A DNA stretch of 32,287 nt from Planctomycetota bacterium (GTDB taxonomy: Bacteria > Planctomycetota > Planctomycetia > Planctomycetales > Planctomycetaceae): NCBI GenBank assembly GCA_013151585.1, contig JAADHY010000029.1:1-32287 (forward strand), written 5' to 3'. Positions 16,894 to 22,991 of this stretch are shown one piece after another (position 1 is the first letter of the stretch; each line of letters begins with the position of its first letter). Both the position numbers and the translations under genes were made by a program. The notes under the pieces are model-generated. The model searched no databases. It saw nothing but the letters and a program-made list of their open reading frames with translations, and had not been told where the DNA came from.

Positions 16894-17313
16894 TTAACCG
16901 CCGGCGAGCCGGCCGACCAACCGAACGCGAACCGGCAATTTGTATGCGACCCGAGCAAAACAATCCCGAGCCGCCTCGTGGGAAACGCCGCTCAGCTCGA
17001 ACAGGATCGTCCCGGGCTTGACCACCGCCACCCAGCGGTCCGGCTCGCCTTTACCTTTGCCCATTCGCGTCTCCAACGGCCGGGCCGTTACCGGCTTGTG
17101 AGGAAAGATGCGAATATAAAGCTTTCCCTCGCCGCGAATGTATTGGGTCGCGGCGATTCGGCACGCTTCGATCGTCTTGGCGGAAATGTGTCCCGCCTCC
17201 AGGGACTGAAGGCCCCAATCGCCGTAAACGACAAGATTCCCGCGGGTCGCGTTACCTCTTATGCGTCTTCTTTGGCTTTTTCGGTGCTTGACCCTTTTGG
17301 GCATGAGCGCCAT
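16894..17313 (-). CDS. rplP: 50S ribosomal protein L16
   Basis: L16 lies near the A site and peptidyl-transferase centre of 23S rRNA. The protein has 139 residues with MPKRVKHRKSQRRRIRGNATR, HISAKTIEACRIAATQYI, GKLYIRIFPHKPVTARPLETRMGKGKG and the closing KLPVRVRLVGRL. The Arg of RMGKGKG, hydroxylated in E. coli, is present. Its ATG at 17313 lies inside rpsC: the two genes overlap by 62 nt in different frames, and a perfect AAGGAG seven bases before the ATG shows that this start is real. The overlap suggests coupled translation with S3. Confidence 0.97.
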   Translation of the reverse strand: MALMPKRVKHRKSQRRRIRGNATRGNLVVYGDWGLQSLEAGHISAKTIEACRIAATQYIRGEGKLYIRIFPHKPVTARPLETRMGKGKGEPDRWVAVVKPGTILFELSGVSHEAARDCFARVAYKLPVRVRLVGRLAGG

Positions 17314-17953
17314 CGCCAGGCTCCTTATCTTCGTATTCTCCCAAGTCGATCCAGACCTTCACGCCGATCGCCCCTTGTGGCGTACGCGACAGAGCAAAGC
17401 CATAGTCGATGTGCCGGCGCAAGGTGGATAACGGAATGGACCCACGGATCGCCTTCTCCGTCCGAGACATTTCCGCTCCGCCCAGACGACCCGCGAGCTG
17501 AATCTTCACGCCGTGGACCCCGGACTCCATCACCTGGTCCAACGCTCGCTTCATCACCCGTCGAAAACTGCCCCGCTTGGCCAATTGCTGAGCGATCTCT
17601 TCGGCAACGAGCTGGGCACTGCGATAGGGAGAGTTGACTTCGATGATCTTCAGCTCCATGCGACGACCCGTCAACTCTTCCAAATCATCCTTCAGCCGGT
17701 CGACTTCTTGTCCTTTCTTTCCGATGATGATGCCCGGCCGCGCTGTGTGCAGATGGACCACCACATGATCCCGGGTCCGTTCGATCTCGATCTTCGGAAT
17801 CCCGGCGTACTGATACTTCTTCTTGATGTACTGGCGGATTTTCTGGTCTTCGATCAGCAAATTACCGAATTCCTGCTTGGAGGCGTACCAGCGGCTCCGC
17901 CAGTCCTCCATAATGCCAATCCGAAAACCGGTGGGTCGAACTTTTTGTCCCAT
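17252..17953 (-). CDS. rpsC: 30S ribosomal protein S3
   Basis: S3 lines the mRNA entry pore and takes part in mRNA unwinding. The protein has 233 residues. It starts MGQKVRPTGFRIGIMEDWRSRW and carries the KH domain with IIIGKKGQEVDRL (GKKG 78-81), then GSFRRVMKRALDQVMESGVHGVKIQLAGRLGGAEMSR. The C-terminal 25 residues are a Lys-rich tail (KGQAPKKPKKTHKR), and the DNA for its last 20 codons also encodes the start of L16 in another frame. The gap to rplV is 199 nt and carries a terminator-like hairpin. Confidence 0.98.
   Translation of the reverse strand: MGQKVRPTGFRIGIMEDWRSRWYASKQEFGNLLIEDQKIRQYIKKKYQYAGIPKIEIERTRDHVVVHLHTARPGIIIGKKGQEVDRLKDDLEELTGRRMELKIIEVNSPYRSAQLVAEEIAQQLAKRGSFRRVMKRALDQVMESGVHGVKIQLAGRLGGAEMSRTEKAIRGSIPLSTLRRHIDYGFALSRTPQGAIGVKVWIDLGEYEDKEPGDGAHAQKGQAPKKPKKTHKR
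17321..17326 (-). promoter_or_regulatory. Shine-Dalgarno of rplP inside rpsC
   Basis: AAGGAG on the minus strand, seven bases before ATG 17313 and within S3 codons. It makes the long rpsC/rplP overlap credible. Confidence 0.75.
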
Positions 17954-18089
17954 TCTCTCAGCCCTTGGCCAAGGGTCCGAGCCGGAGCAATCCCCGGCCG
18001 CTTCGTCGATTTCGTTTCGCCGTTGCCGATACCGGTCTTATTTCTAGTGCTTTTTACAGGACGCGCTTAAGCGTCCATCTGCAGTGTTT

Positions 18090-18095
18090 TGTCAA
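18090..18095 (-). promoter_or_regulatory. Possible -35 box (TTGACA) before rpsC
   Basis: A perfect TTGACA on the minus strand lies just past the terminator-like hairpin and could restart transcription into rpsC. At 17-18 nt spacing the -10 would be GCTTAA or CTTAAG, a poor match, and that sequence lies within a GGACGC/GCGTCC hairpin (18059-18076). Weak candidate only. Confidence 0.2.
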
Positions 18096-18105
18096 CGCCG
18101 TCAAC

Positions 18106-18143
18106 AAAAAGGCCCCGCTGCGGCCACAAAAAGCCTCAGCGGG
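18106..18143 (-). terminator. Terminator-like hairpin between rplV and rpsC
   Basis: On the minus strand CCCGCTG pairs with CAGCGGG, and inside it GGC pairs with GCC after one A/G mismatch, giving a ten-pair stem around an eight-base loop. Three bases later comes a run of five T. It starts ten nucleotides after the rplV stop, in the transcription direction of the cluster. By shape this is an intrinsic terminator or attenuator; the spacer before the T-run makes it less than ideal. Confidence 0.55.
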
Positions 18144-18152
18144 TTTTCCAAA

Positions 18153-18497
18153 TCAGACCATTTCCGGGACGTCCAGCCCCACGTGGATATGGGAAAAACG
18201 CTTGCGGATCAGGAAGGCCATACCACGGGCGCGCGGCCGAATGCGTTTCATCATGGGGCCGCCATCGACACGGGCCTCGATGATCCGTAACCGCTCGACA
18301 TTGCGTGCGCCTCGGTCCTCCGCGTTGGCCATGGCCGAGCGCAGGACGCGTTCCAACATCCGCGCGCCCCGATTGGGGTAATAGCGCAGGATGTCCAGCC
18401 CGTCCTGGGCCGTCCGGCCTCGGATGAGTTCCGCAAACGGCCTCACCTTTGTGGCCGAGATTCGAGCGAACTTGTGCGACGCTCTGACAACCGCCAT
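18153..18497 (-). CDS. rplV: 50S ribosomal protein L22
   Basis: L22 lines the peptide exit tunnel at the constriction with its long beta-hairpin. The protein has 114 residues: ASHKFARISATKVRPFAELIRGRT, the helix NRGARMLERVLRSAMANAED and the tunnel loop GPMMKRIRPRARGMAFLIRKRFSHIHV. It follows rpsS by 12 nt. A terminator-like hairpin follows its stop codon. Confidence 0.97.
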   Translation of the reverse strand: MAVVRASHKFARISATKVRPFAELIRGRTAQDGLDILRYYPNRGARMLERVLRSAMANAEDRGARNVERLRIIEARVDGGPMMKRIRPRARGMAFLIRKRFSHIHVGLDVPEMV

Positions 18498-18509
18498 GAC
18501 CGACTCCGA

Positions 18510-18779
18510 CTACTTCTTTCCTTTCGCTCCGTGGCCGCGGAAGGTCCGCGTCACCGCGAACTCGCCCAGCTTGTGGAGCACCATATCTTCAGTGACGTAA
18601 ACGTTAACAAAGTTTCGTCCGTTGTGGACCAGGAAGGTGTGCCCGACGAACTCCGGCGCGATCGTCGATCGTCGCGACCACGTCTTGATGGGCTCTTTGC
18701 GCCCTTGCGCGTTCAATCGCTCAATCTTCTTCAAAAGCTTCGGGTCCACATAAGGACCTTTTTTCAGAGAACGTCCCAT
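18510..18779 (-). CDS. rpsS: 30S ribosomal protein S19
   Basis: S19 lies in the small-subunit head beside S13. The protein has 89 residues: [73 protein letters not shown], all family hallmarks. Tightly placed between rplB (17 nt) and rplV (12 nt), so it is clearly co-transcribed with them. Confidence 0.98.
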   Translation of the reverse strand: MGRSLKKGPYVDPKLLKKIERLNAQGRKEPIKTWSRRSTIAPEFVGHTFLVHNGRNFVNVYVTEDMVLHKLGEFAVTRTFRGHGAKGKK

Positions 18780-18796
18780 GATTCTGCGTCCTCGCG

Positions 18797-19654
18797 TCAG
18801 ACTTTCAACTGTCCGTAGCGTTTGGATTTCCGCCGCCGGATGATCGCTTTGGACGATGGTTTCCTGCGCTTGCGGGTTCGGCCGCCCTTGGCCAATTTGC
18901 CTGTCGGGCTACACGGATGCCGCCCGCCCGAGTTACGCCCTTCGCCGCCGCCCATCGGGTGAGCGACAGGGTTCATCGCCGTGCCGCGCACGTGGGGCCG
19001 ACGGCCCATCCAACGCTTCCGGCCGGCTTTGCCCAGCACGATGCTGTTGTGTTCCGAATTGCCGATCTGGCCAATCGTCGCCCGACATTTCGCCGGCAGC
19101 CGCCGCACCTCCCCCGATGGCAACGTGATCTGCGCCCATTTGCCTTCACGAGCATTCAACACCGCGCCCGTCCCGGCACTGCGACACAACTGCCCGCCCC
19201 GGCCGGGCTGCATCTCAATGTTGTGGATCGTCGTCCCCAAAGGAATCCGATCCAAAGGCAAACAGTTTCCAATCTTCGGCTCGGCATCCGGACCGCTCAT
19301 CACCTTGTCGCCGGCTTTCAGCCCTTCCGGCGCCAAGATGTAGCGCTTCTCACCGTCGGCATAGTGCAAGAGCGCAATTCGGGCACTTCGGCAAGGATCG
19401 TACTCAATCGACGCCACCTTCGCGGGAATTGCATCCTTATCCCGCTTAAAGTCGATGATCCGGTACATTTTCTTATGACCGCCGCCGCGATGTCGGCACG
19501 TGATCTTGCCTTGGTTGTTGCGGCCTCCGGTCTTCTTGTACCGCACCAGGAGCGACTTTTCCGGCTTCTTTTTTCGATCGGTGATCTCAGAGAAATCACT
19601 GACCGAGGCGCCCCGTCGCCCGGGCGTTGTCGGCTTGTAATGTCGAATTCCCAT
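18797..19654 (-). CDS. rplB: 50S ribosomal protein L2
   Basis: L2 is needed for subunit association and supports the peptidyl-transferase centre. The protein has 285 residues from [21 protein letters not shown]; frame upstream of 19654 is not conserved. It contains [44 protein letters not shown], and the C-terminal [25 protein letters not shown] with the functionally important His of [11 protein letters not shown]. The usual Arg/Lys-rich C-terminus ([10 protein letters not shown]) is present. It lies 108 nt after rplW. Confidence 0.98.
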   Translation of the reverse strand: MGIRHYKPTTPGRRGASVSDFSEITDRKKKPEKSLLVRYKKTGGRNNQGKITCRHRGGGHKKMYRIIDFKRDKDAIPAKVASIEYDPCRSARIALLHYADGEKRYILAPEGLKAGDKVMSGPDAEPKIGNCLPLDRIPLGTTIHNIEMQPGRGGQLCRSAGTGAVLNAREGKWAQITLPSGEVRRLPAKCRATIGQIGNSEHNSIVLGKAGRKRWMGRRPHVRGTAMNPVAHPMGGGEGRNSGGRHPCSPTGKLAKGGRTRKRRKPSSKAIIRRRKSKRYGQLKV

Positions 19655-19762
19655 GGATCGGCCTTTGCTTTCTTCGTCGGATCCTTTCCATTCACGAGCG
19701 GGACATCCGGCCGAACCCGGCCCCACCCGACTTCCTCACGCCCCCTTTCATCGACAAGAAGA

Positions 19763-20071
19763 TCAATAGAAGGCGATTCGGTCTTCCGGATGCAGCTCGA
19801 CGATGGCCTTTTTCCAACGTCGCGTCCGCCCCCATCGCCACCGGTAACGGCGAGGTTTGCCGCGACGGTTCTGCGTACGCACCGCCACCACGCGGACGTT
19901 CCACAACTCTTCCACCGCTCGCTTAATATCCGTCTTGGTCGCCAGCGGATTGACTTCAAACGTGTAGGCGTTGTGCCGTTCAGACAAATGCGTCCCCTTT
20001 TCGGTCACCAGAGGACGCACAATGACCTGGTACGGCTCCAATTCAACCTGACTCGACTTTTGCTCGGCCAT
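19763..20071 (-). CDS. rplW: 50S ribosomal protein L23
   Basis: L23 sits at the tunnel exit and is the docking site for trigger factor and signal recognition particle. The protein has 102 residues with [64 protein letters not shown], including the flexible basic loop. The docking glutamate known from E. coli (Glu18) probably corresponds to the Glu of LVTEK. It lies 23 nt after rplD. Confidence 0.97.
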   Translation of the reverse strand: MAEQKSSQVELEPYQVIVRPLVTEKGTHLSERHNAYTFEVNPLATKTDIKRAVEELWNVRVVAVRTQNRRGKPRRYRWRWGRTRRWKKAIVELHPEDRIAFY

Positions 20072-20094
20072 GGCTCACCTTCCGCACTGACCGT

Positions 20095-20955
20095 CTATGG
20101 CTCGCTCGTCTCATCGCCGCCCTTTTGTTCGGCTGCCGGATCCGGTTGGCCAGCAGCCTCCGCCTCTTCCGAAGCGTCCTCCTGCTGAGGGCTTTCGGCA
20201 ACTGGCTCGTTCGGCTGCTCTCCTGCGTCCGGCTCAGACTCGACCACGCCTTCAGCCGCTTCGTCCGCTTGCGACTCGCCGCTTCCGGCTTCCGAAGCGG
20301 GTGCTTCGGCCGTCACTTCTTCAGCCGGCGCTGCCTTGCCGCGCAGTTGATCCAAAGCCGCCGTCGTCAACAGGAGACGCTTTTGCCGAAGCAGAATGTG
20401 CGCATTCAAATCAGAGGCAGGCAGGACATCCAAGAGCGGGATGTTCCGTGAGGACTTCCAGACGATGGGGTCGTGTCGTTCGAGGCTGAGCAGGCAGGTT
20501 TCGGAATCCAGCCCGAGGGCTTTCAGCATACTGGCGACGAGTTTCGTTTTCGGCTCGTCCAGAACCACCTGATCGATCAAGGTGACTTCGTTATCGAGGA
20601 ACTTGCTCAGAAGGGCCATCCGAGTTGCCAGTCGCACCGCCTTTTTCGGCAGCCGATACCCCCAATCCTTAGGCCGCTTGGCAAACGTGTGGCCACCGCC
20701 TCGGCGGATCGGCGTCCGCCGCGCTCCGGCCCGGGCCCGCCCAGTACCTTTCTGGCGATAGAGCTTCCTCGTGCTCCCCCGAACCTCGCCGCGCGACTTG
20801 GTCTTGACCGTCCCAACGCGTCGGCTCGCCTCATACATCACGACGACGTCGTGAAGGAGCTGTTTATTAATCGACGGCGCCAGCTCGGACGGATCAAATT
20901 CGTACGTCCCGACCTGCTCGCCGCTGGCGTTCCGAATCGGCAAGGAAATCATCAC
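20095..20955 (-). CDS. rplD: 50S ribosomal protein L4 with acidic C-terminal tail
   Basis: L4 contributes to the tunnel constriction, and in E. coli it also represses the S10 operon. The protein has 286 residues against about 200-210 in most bacteria. The core (1-206) is ordinary: KTKSRGEVRGSTRKLYRQKGTGRARAGARRTPIRRGGGHTF is the tunnel loop, followed by KKAVRLATRMALLSK. Residues 207-286 are a strongly acidic, Ala/Glu/Pro/Ser/Gln-rich tail ending AAEQKGGDETSEP, with no visible fold. Two ATG codons are adjacent (20955 and 20952). It lies 7 nt after rplC. Confidence 0.97.
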   Translation of the reverse strand: MMISLPIRNASGEQVGTYEFDPSELAPSINKQLLHDVVVMYEASRRVGTVKTKSRGEVRGSTRKLYRQKGTGRARAGARRTPIRRGGGHTFAKRPKDWGYRLPKKAVRLATRMALLSKFLDNEVTLIDQVVLDEPKTKLVASMLKALGLDSETCLLSLERHDPIVWKSSRNIPLLDVLPASDLNAHILLRQKRLLLTTAALDQLRGKAAPAEEVTAEAPASEAGSGESQADEAAEGVVESEPDAGEQPNEPVAESPQQEDASEEAEAAGQPDPAAEQKGGDETSEP

Positions 20956-20962
20956 TCCTACC

Positions 20963-21655
20963 CTACACCTTGTTGGTCTGCCGAATCATGACGTAGCTGC
21001 CGTTGGGACCCGGAACAGCCCCTTTTACCAGCAACATGTTGTTTTCCTCGTCGATCCGCACGACCTTCAGATGGCGAACCGTGACGCGGCTATGCCCGTA
21101 GTGGCCCGCCATGCGCGTGCCCTTTAAAACTCGCGACGGATCGGCACTCATCCCGATCGAACCCGGATGACGATGAACCCGCTTGACGCCGTGGGTCGCC
21201 CGCTGGCCCCGGAAGTTGTGCCGTTTCATGACACCTGCCGTGCCGCGGCCCTTGCTTGTCCCGATGACATCCACATACGGCACTTCTGCAAACAGACCGA
21301 CGGTCAGGGTGTCGCCGACGTTCAGATCGACCTGCTCGCCATCCGTTCGGAACTCGCGAATGAACCGCTTCGGCTCGCAGTTGGGCTTGGGCGGAAGCTG
21401 GACGCCAGCCTCGGTCAGCCTCTTGCGTCGCTTGCTGGGCAGCTCAGTCACGTGCCCACGCTCGCTCCGCCGAGCCAATCGTCGCGGCTTATCGGCAAAT
21501 CCGATCTGCACTGCTTCGTATCCGTCCCGGTCCCGCGTCCGGATTTGAAGCACCACGCAAGGCCCCGCCTCGATGACGGTCACCGGCACCAGTACCCCGT
21601 CTTCGTCGTAGACCTGCGTCATCCCGATTTTTCGACCCAATAGTCCGACTGGCAT
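20963..21655 (-). CDS. rplC: 50S ribosomal protein L3
   Basis: L3 is an early assembly protein that reaches towards the peptidyl-transferase centre. The protein has 230 residues: MPVGLLGRKIGMTQVYDEDG at the start, SKGRGTAGVMKRHNFRGQRATHGVKRVHRHPGSIG, MAGHYGHSRVTVRHLKVVRID and KGAVPGPNGSYVMIR. The segment after PGSIG reads MSADPSRV and lacks the glutamine that PrmB methylates in E. coli (GSIGQNQ). An inverted repeat (TTCGAGT / ACTCGAA) lies just before its ribosome-binding site. The gap to rpsJ is 284 nt. Confidence 0.97.
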   Translation of the reverse strand: MPVGLLGRKIGMTQVYDEDGVLVPVTVIEAGPCVVLQIRTRDRDGYEAVQIGFADKPRRLARRSERGHVTELPSKRRKRLTEAGVQLPPKPNCEPKRFIREFRTDGEQVDLNVGDTLTVGLFAEVPYVDVIGTSKGRGTAGVMKRHNFRGQRATHGVKRVHRHPGSIGMSADPSRVLKGTRMAGHYGHSRVTVRHLKVVRIDEENNMLLVKGAVPGPNGSYVMIRQTNKV

Positions 21656-21673
21656 CGTCGCTCACTCTTTTAC

Positions 21674-21697
21674 TTCGAGTCGTGCTCGGCACTCGAA
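21674..21697 (-). repeat. Inverted repeat just upstream of rplC
   Basis: Arms TTCGAGT and ACTCGAA around a 10-base spacer that itself holds GTGC/GCAC. In the mRNA it would form a stem-loop ending about 18 nt before the L3 start. Candidate regulatory or stabilising structure; a 7-bp symmetry alone could be chance. Confidence 0.35.
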
Positions 21698-21895
21698 TCT
21701 ATCCACTCCCAAACCGCCGGGGCCCGCCAAGCCCCAGACGGCTGATTTTCACCGGCTGGGGGCCGCAAAGAGTCCCCACGCTCCAAGTGGAAGGTCGGGC
21801 GGGGAGGTGCCGAGAGGCTGACAGGAAGCGAGACGCCTCCCCCTGTCAACAACGCTCCCGTCACTTCAAGAAAAAGGACGAAAGCCGGCCACCCG

Positions 21896-21918
21896 AAAAA
21901 AAACGCAGCGAGCGCCGC
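21896..21918 (-). terminator. Terminator-like hairpin directly after rpsJ
   Basis: On the minus strand GCGGC-GCTC-GCTGC forms a short GC-rich stem (five pairs, one G/U), one G follows, then eight consecutive T. It begins about 20 nt after the rpsJ stop and points in the transcription direction of the cluster. The T-tract is strong but the stem is short. It could end a fraction of transcripts after rpsJ or act as an attenuator before rplC. Confidence 0.5.
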
Positions 21919-21939
21919 TCAGGGTCTCACTTCACCCTC

Positions 21940-22272
21940 TTAACCTCCCGTGGCGCTCGCCTTGATCTTGATATCGACACCCGCTGGCAGCGACAGCTTG
22001 TTCAACGCGTCAATCGTCTTGCCCGTGGGCTGAATAATGTCGATCAACCGCTTATGGGTGCGGATTTCGAACTGCTCGCGGGACTTCTTGTCGATGTGCG
22101 GACTCCGCAGGACGGTATAGCGTTCGATCCGCGTGGGCAGCGGAATCGGACCGCGCACGATCGCCTCCGTGCGTTTGGCCGTATCGACAATCTCGGCCGC
22201 CGCTTGATCCAGAATCCGGTGGTCGTAGGCTTCCATCCGAATTCGAATTCGCTCGTGCTTCGCCGCGGACAC
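21940..22272 (-). CDS. rpsJ: 30S ribosomal protein S10
   Basis: S10 belongs to the small-subunit head and doubles as the NusE antitermination factor. The protein has 110 residues from a GTG at 22272 ([25 protein letters not shown]). That start is set by GGGGAG six bases upstream; the longer frame to 22347 overlaps the -10 box of the promoter and is not coding. It contains [40 protein letters not shown], the S10 signature. First gene of the cluster; the genes before S10 in some bacteria (tuf, fusA) are not in the window. Confidence 0.97.
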   Translation of the reverse strand: MSAAKHERIRIRMEAYDHRILDQAAAEIVDTAKRTEAIVRGPIPLPTRIERYTVLRSPHIDKKSREQFEIRTHKRLIDIIQPTGKTIDALNKLSLPAGVDIKIKASATGG

Positions 22273-22280
22273 CCAAATCT

Positions 22281-22284
22281 CCCC
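22281..22284 (-). promoter_or_regulatory. Shine-Dalgarno of rpsJ (decides GTG start)
   Basis: The GGGG of GGGGAG on the minus strand; the whole element spans about 22279-22284 and lies six bases before GTG 22272. Confidence 0.65.
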
Positions 22285-22346
22285 TCTGCCTGAAGTTACG
22301 CTTACGAACGCACAACATCGTCCTTGCCCATCTTGGAGAACGGGCA

Positions 22347-22375
22347 ATGGTAGTGACGGGCAAATCGTTTGTCAA
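22347..22375 (-). promoter_or_regulatory. Sigma70-like promoter of rpsJ and the ribosomal cluster
   Basis: On the minus strand a perfect -35 TTGACA (22370-22375) and a -10 TACCAT (22347-22352, four of six consensus bases) are separated by exactly 17 nt. Transcription would start near 22340, giving a leader of about 68 nt before the rpsJ GTG. Position, spacing and hexamers all agree, so this is the best promoter in the window and the probable main promoter of the S10-spc-alpha cluster. Confidence 0.75.
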
Positions 22376-22991
22376 TAAACGGGCCCAGAGTTTTGGCGGA
22401 AAGCGGCCAAATGATCGCTCGGGCCCTTCCGCCGCGGTGCGATACTGGAAATCCCACGATGTCCACTAGCGTTGCGAGACCTCACCGGTCAGACGGCGCG
22501 CGACCTTTGAGGTCCGGCGCGGCGCCGACGCCCGACGATCCTCCCCCTTGTGAAGCCTCGCACCGCCCGTTCACCATCGAATTGGCGAAGTCGCAACGGA
22601 AGGGCTTCGCCGTTGGTATCCCATTTCCGAGTCCCACTCTCTTCCGCCCTTCGGAAACCTCACTTTTTCTTGTGGTATTTCGTAGCCTTCTCCACGCGAC
22701 GAGTGAAGGGGGGCCTCGCAGCAGCGGGCCACAGGACTGCCAGCCGATCTTCTCTCCGGCGGGCGCAGAAAGGACATCCATTGACGCGGCTCCAGTTTTC
22801 GTGACTTGTACTACCAGCGACTTTGCGACTCATACAACCTCTGGCTCGCGCGCGGGTCGCCGGTCGGCCGGTTGGGTGTGGGTCAGACTGATGTTGATGC
22901 ACGGGGCGAGTTTTTCTAACATGCCGCGACCACGCATTCCTCTCTCCCCTTTCCGACCTTCACGACCCACCTTTCGATCGGGATCACTGCC
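22376..22991. other. Intergenic region upstream of the rpsJ promoter and secretin gene
   Basis: About 615 nt between divergent genes. No coding region is supported: the open frames here, including a rightward one running from 22369 into the secretin gene in another frame, have no recognisable protein features. The leftward promoter lies at its left edge. A rightward promoter for the secretin gene must lie here, but no convincing pair was found; TTGACG near 22780 has no good -10. No tRNA or terminator was seen. Confidence 0.4.

Noticed and set aside
16814-16963. N-terminal extension of rpmC
   Set aside because: It covers the palindrome and hairpin and overlaps rplP; L29 similarity begins at MTKAKELREM.
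18917-20188. A 423-codon frame opposite rplB, rplW and part of rplD
   Set aside because: It crosses three conserved ribosomal genes and their gaps; its composition is that of a shadow frame.
21844-21849. TTGACA on the minus strand before rplC as a promoter
   Set aside because: At 17-18 nt the -10 would be CTGTCA or TGTCAG, not a credible match; kept only as a remark.
22273-22347. N-terminal extension of rpsJ
   Set aside because: It would include the promoter -10 box; the GTG at 22272 has a good Shine-Dalgarno sequence.
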